This document shows positions 60,952 to 64,000 of a stretch of DNA of 64,000 bases, piece after piece. The stretch is from an uncultured delta proteobacterium (GTDB lineage Bacteria > Desulfobacterota > Desulfobulbia > Desulfobulbales > Desulfocapsaceae), in contig CAIUQR010000030.1 in assembly GCA_903901335.1 (NCBI GenBank), forward strand, positions 1 to 64,000, in the 5' to 3' direction. The position numbers were made by a program, and so were the translations under genes. Within the stretch, counting starts at the first letter, position 1. Each line of letters begins with the position of its first letter. The notes beneath the pieces are model-generated. The model had not been told where the DNA came from. It saw nothing but the letters and a program-made list of their open reading frames with translations, and did not search any database.

Positions 60952-62232
60952 ATGGACAGCATCAAGCGATCAATAACCGACACCATAATCACCCGCCTGA
61001 ACCATGAGCAGGTTGTGGCCCTGACCGGCGCGCGCCAGACCGGCAAGACCACGCTCTGCGAAATGCTGCTCCCCGAACGGCTGGACCTTGCGTTTACCTA
61101 CATCTCCTTCGACGATCCCGACGAACGGCTTCGTTTTCAGCGCTCGGCCGTGCAGATCCTCGAAAGCATCACGACACCGCTGGTGGTGCTTGACGAGGTG
61201 CAGAAAATCCCGCAGTTGTGCGACCCGCTGAAGCTGGTGGTGGACAGGGAACGGAAAAAACCTGTTGACGAGCGGAAATGCTTCGTTTTGACCGGATCGT
61301 CGCAATTGCTGATGATGAAGAACATCCGCGAGACCCTGGCCGGGCGCGTGGCGCTCTGCCAGATGTACCCGTTTTCCCTTTTTGAACTGACCGGTGGCGG
61401 CGAACTGCCGCTTCTCTCCCGAATATGGCAGGATCAGGCGCTTTCGCCACAGGACGCCGGGCGGCTGCCCTTGGTTTCGCCTCAACAATTGCGTACCCTG
61501 CGCGGGGTGCGGGACGAATATCAACGATGGGGCGGCTATCCGCCGGTGTGGCAGCGCACGGGAGAAACGGAGCGGCTGAACTGGCTCAAAGACTATCGCA
61601 AGACCTATCTGGAGCGGGATATTGCCGATGTGGGGCAGGTGGCGAACATCGATACCTTTGCCCTGGCCCAGAAGCTGTTATGCAGCCGCACCGCCAACCT
61701 GTTTTCAATCAGTGAGGTGTCGCGGGATCTGGGAGTGGCGGTCAATACCATCAAGCGCTATCTGGAACTGCTGACCATGTCGTTTCAGTGCGTTCTGCTC
61801 CCCCCCTGGCATGAAAACGTCAGCAAACGGCTGGTCAAGAGTCCGAAACTCTTCTTCTCGGACGTGGGGTTGAACAGGGCTATAGTTGGTGAGCTTTCCA
61901 TCAGTAGCGGCGCTGCCTACGAAAGTTGGCTTTGCGCCGAGCTTTTGAAGTGGAAACAGCTCCAGCCGGTGGAGCCGGAGCTGTATTTCTACCGCACCGC
62001 CGCCGGGCTGGAGGTGGATTTTCTGCTGGCGAGTGAGCGCGGAATCATCCCCATTGAGGCCAAATCATCGGAACGGGTGACCGCAGCAGACGGCAGAAGT
62101 GTGGAGACGTTCATGGCGGAACATCCGGATGCGGCAAAAGTAGGGTTGGTGGTCTATCCGGGGAATGAGGTCGTCGAATTGCGCCGGAACGTCTGGGGGG
62201 TGCCGGACTGGTATCTGCTGGGGGCGTTGTAA
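60952..62232 (+). CDS. AAA ATPase with DUF4143 domain
   Basis: The 426-residue protein has an AAA_14 domain with Walker A LTGARQTGKTTLCEML (25-40), Walker B LVVLDEVQKIPQ, the sensor SSQLLMMKNIRETLAGR, and a C-terminal DUF4143 domain with RTANLFSISEVSRDLGVAVN, a winged-helix-like stretch, and the nuclease-like segment AAGLEVDFLLASERGIIPIE followed by AKSS. This D-x-(n)-E-x-K arrangement is shared by PD-(D/E)xK nucleases. Such genes occur singly in accessory DNA of many bacteria and their role is not known. No ribosome-binding site precedes the start. Confidence 0.9.
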   Translation: MDSIKRSITDTIITRLNHEQVVALTGARQTGKTTLCEMLLPERLDLAFTYISFDDPDERLRFQRSAVQILESITTPLVVLDEVQKIPQLCDPLKLVVDRERKKPVDERKCFVLTGSSQLLMMKNIRETLAGRVALCQMYPFSLFELTGGGELPLLSRIWQDQALSPQDAGRLPLVSPQQLRTLRGVRDEYQRWGGYPPVWQRTGETERLNWLKDYRKTYLERDIADVGQVANIDTFALAQKLLCSRTANLFSISEVSRDLGVAVNTIKRYLELLTMSFQCVLLPPWHENVSKRLVKSPKLFFSDVGLNRAIVGELSISSGAAYESWLCAELLKWKQLQPVEPELYFYRTAAGLEVDFLLASERGIIPIEAKSSERVTAADGRSVETFMAEHPDAAKVGLVVYPGNEVVELRRNVWGVPDWYLLGAL

Positions 62233-62833
62233 CTATTCAACAAAACTCCCGCAATTCTTTATGGAGAGCGGGGTGCTTGGATTCTGTAGAACATCATTGA
62301 ACAGCGGGCAAGGGATCTGGAAATATATTCTATTAGATTGATATTAATATACTAAAAATAAATGAAATTTTAAATGTACCAACAAAAATTCCATTTAAAT
62401 GAATTTTTATATCGCTCAGGTATTGAAATTCGGACTAACTATACAGAGCGGAGCAAAGTTCATCAACTTTTGTTATTCCTGTTAAAATCAGAATGATGGC
62501 GTTTATATAAAAAGAAAAAACAGGTTTTGTTACGTATATCTCAGGAACATCTTAATTTGATGTGTCAAGCATTCACTTTTACATTGCCACATTAAATCTC
62601 ATGACTCTATGGCGGAGAACCCTCAATGGGCCTGGCTTCCTTTTTCAAGCAGAGAAAACGAGTTTCTGACAACTTGGAAAAAATTTGTAAACATATTGTA
62701 TTTTCAATCTTTGTCATGCATGATGGCTATATCCTAAATAAGGTCTTCGGGAAATGACCATTTTCAAAAGACCGTTCAATATGCCAACCTGAAGCAAGAA
62801 TATGCAAATTCTGTCTATATAACCAGAGGTCAA
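62233..62833. other. 600-bp AT-rich intergenic region, no gene seen
   Basis: The region after the ATPase stop is markedly AT-rich compared with both neighbours. No tRNA, no terminal repeat of an insertion sequence and no supported coding region was found. A short CCCGC/GCGGG pairing near 62245-62272 lacks a T-run. It could be the scar of an older insertion. Confidence 0.45.
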
Positions 62834-64000
62834 ATGATGTCTCAAAAGCCTACCTACGAGGAACTTGAGCAACGGGTTCAGGAACTGGAGAAAGCGGAAG
62901 TTGAGCATAAGCGAGCAGAGCAAAAGCAGCTCAGCAGTATTTTCAGAAGTGCTCCTATTGGAATCGGCTTAGTTGTTAATCGAAAATTAAAACACGTAAA
63001 TTCCCGTTTGTGTGAGATTGCAGGGTACAATGAGGGGGAATTGATAAACCAGAGCGCAAGGATTCTGTACCCTAATGATGAGGAATTTGAGTTTGTTGGC
63101 CGCGAGAAGTACGCCCAGATAATGGAGCATGGAACAGGTACAGTTGAAACACACTGGCAACGTAAAGATGGCACTATTATAGATGTTTTGCTCAGTTCGA
63201 CGCCTATCGATTTTCAGGATCACTTAAAGGGAGTTACCTTCACCGCTTTAGATATCACCGAACACAAACGTATGGAGGAAACGCTTCAGGAGAACGAACA
63301 CAGATTTCGAGAACTTTTTGATGCGGGCTCTGATGCGATCCTGTTCATTGAAAGTGGTACGGGGCAGATTTTGGAGGCAAACAACAGAGCGGCAGTATTG
63401 TTTGGCTATAGTCGTGAGGAGTTGCTCACAAAAAAGAACTGGGAACTTTCAGCAGAGCCTGAAGAAACTCGACGGAAAACCCAAACACAGACATCCCCTG
63501 ATGAAATAATAACTGTACCTCTACGATATCTTCGGAAAAAAGACGGGGATGTTTTCCCTGCGGAACTGACTGGTCGATCTTTCTTTTTGCAAGAACGTTC
63601 CGTTTTCATTGCCGCTTTTCGTGACATTACCGAACGTAAGCAGATAGAAGATGCGCTCAGGGAGAGCGAAGAAAAGTACCGCGCTATTATTGATCAGGCA
63701 GCAGAGGGCATAGTGCTTGTCGATACCGAAACCCTCTGCTTCATAGAATTCAACGATGTGGCTTGTTCTGGCCTTGGCTATTCGAGGGAGGAATTCGCAG
63801 GTCTCACCCTTTTCGACGTTCAGGGCAGTTTGGAGAGAGATGAATTCAAAAAACGTTTTAAAGAAGTGGTGGAGTCAGGGGGCGGAAAATTCGAGAATAG
63901 GCAACGGAGAAAAGACGGGACATTAAGGGATACGATTATCAGTAACCGTGTGGTGGTGACCCTGCAGGGGGGCAAATATGTCTCAGGGATCTGGCAGGAT
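62834..64000 (+). CDS. Multi-PAS-domain sensor protein, N-terminal part (3' truncated by window)
   Basis: The frame is open from ATG 62834, which follows GAGGT at 5 nt, to the window end, giving 389 residues. A short coiled coil (EELEQRVQELEKAEVEHKRA) leads into three PAS/PAC units: about residues 35-140 (IFRSAPIGIGLVVNRKLKHV, TFTALDITEHKRMEE), 150-270 (ELFDAGSDAILFIESGTGQI, AAFRDITERKQIEDAL), and from 280 (IIDQAAEGIVLVDTETLCFI). These are typical of sensory histidine kinases and diguanylate cyclases; the output domain lies outside the window. The ligand is unknown. Confidence 0.92.
   Translation, partial: MMSQKPTYEELEQRVQELEKAEVEHKRAEQKQLSSIFRSAPIGIGLVVNRKLKHVNSRLCEIAGYNEGELINQSARILYPNDEEFEFVGREKYAQIMEHGTGTVETHWQRKDGTIIDVLLSSTPIDFQDHLKGVTFTALDITEHKRMEETLQENEHRFRELFDAGSDAILFIESGTGQILEANNRAAVLFGYSREELLTKKNWELSAEPEETRRKTQTQTSPDEIITVPLRYLRKKDGDVFPAELTGRSFFLQERSVFIAAFRDITERKQIEDALRESEEKYRAIIDQAAEGIVLVDTETLCFIEFNDVACSGLGYSREEFAGLTLFDVQGSLERDEFKKRFKEVVESGGGKFENRQRRKDGTLRDTIISNRVVVTLQGGKYVSGIWQD

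Noticed and set aside
62233-62833. Hidden small genes or an integration site near the PAS sensor
   Set aside because: Frames are short, lack ribosome-binding sites and family signals, and there is no tRNA or direct repeat that would mark an attachment site.

Overview
This window looks like chromosome of a Gram-negative anaerobe of the Desulfobacterota (former Deltaproteobacteria), plausibly a relative of the Desulfobulbales. The grounds are indirect: an ABC-exported surface polysaccharide with rhamnose- and WbpE-type sugar genes, an EF-G of the spirochaete/mitochondrial type, several B12-binding-type radical SAM enzymes, and a mid-50s percent GC housekeeping region. No rRNA or other decisive taxonomic marker is present. 

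Layout. 1-2.6 kb: the 3' end of an RTX-repeat secreted protein, followed by a complete IS701-like element (TTAG duplication) inserted exactly at the RTX stop codon, an IS5-family remnant and a strong terminator. 2.6-24.3 kb (+ strand): a surface-polysaccharide locus with rfbA, rfbC, an ABC-2 exporter whose ATPase is fused to a glycosyltransferase, four stand-alone sulfotransferase-fold proteins, a 1486-residue protein joining sulfotransferase, coiled-coil repeat, GH99-like and two glycosyltransferase modules, three methyltransferases, three GT2 enzymes, an epimerase/reductase and a large GT-C-type membrane protein. The AT-rich stretch at 7-9.8 kb with an IS3 remnant suggests recent acquisition. 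wbpE lies just beyond on the minus strand.

25.6-43 kb: the most interesting part. On the minus strand, twelve tightly overlapping genes (42941 down to 31605) form a lipid- or polyketide-like synthesis operon: two radical SAM proteins, an ACP, two AcpS-like phosphopantetheinyl transferases (one degenerate), a CrtI/RetSat-like flavoprotein, KAS II, an altered KAS III, an FabD-like acyltransferase, a 3-hydroxyacyl-CoA dehydrogenase and two crotonases. Next to it is a second module: an HTH regulator, a BtrH-like acyltransferase, another ACP and another radical SAM protein (minus strand), divergent from an ABC-2 exporter (plus strand). No enoyl reductase and no FabG- or FabZ-type gene is seen, so the logic suggests a polyunsaturated acyl chain made with beta-oxidation-type enzymes, modified by a flavoprotein and radical SAM enzymes, possibly transferred by the BtrH-like protein and exported. 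The product is unknown; radical SAM plus CrtI-like plus FASII gene sets have been proposed for ladderane lipids in anammox bacteria, but nothing here proves such a product.

43.3-60.6 kb: mostly housekeeping: a secreted glycosidase-like protein with altered catalytic positions, dGTPase, valS, nadC, tRNA-Phe with promoter and terminator, EF-G, a RecA-like ATPase, a eukaryotic-type HisA, HDOD and metallo-beta-lactamase proteins, an exonuclease, a DEAD-box helicase and ArfB. 60.9-64 kb: an AAA ATPase of the DUF4143 type with a perfect inverted repeat overlapping a leaderless promoter, a 600-bp AT-rich gap, and the N-terminal part of a multi-PAS sensor that runs off the window.
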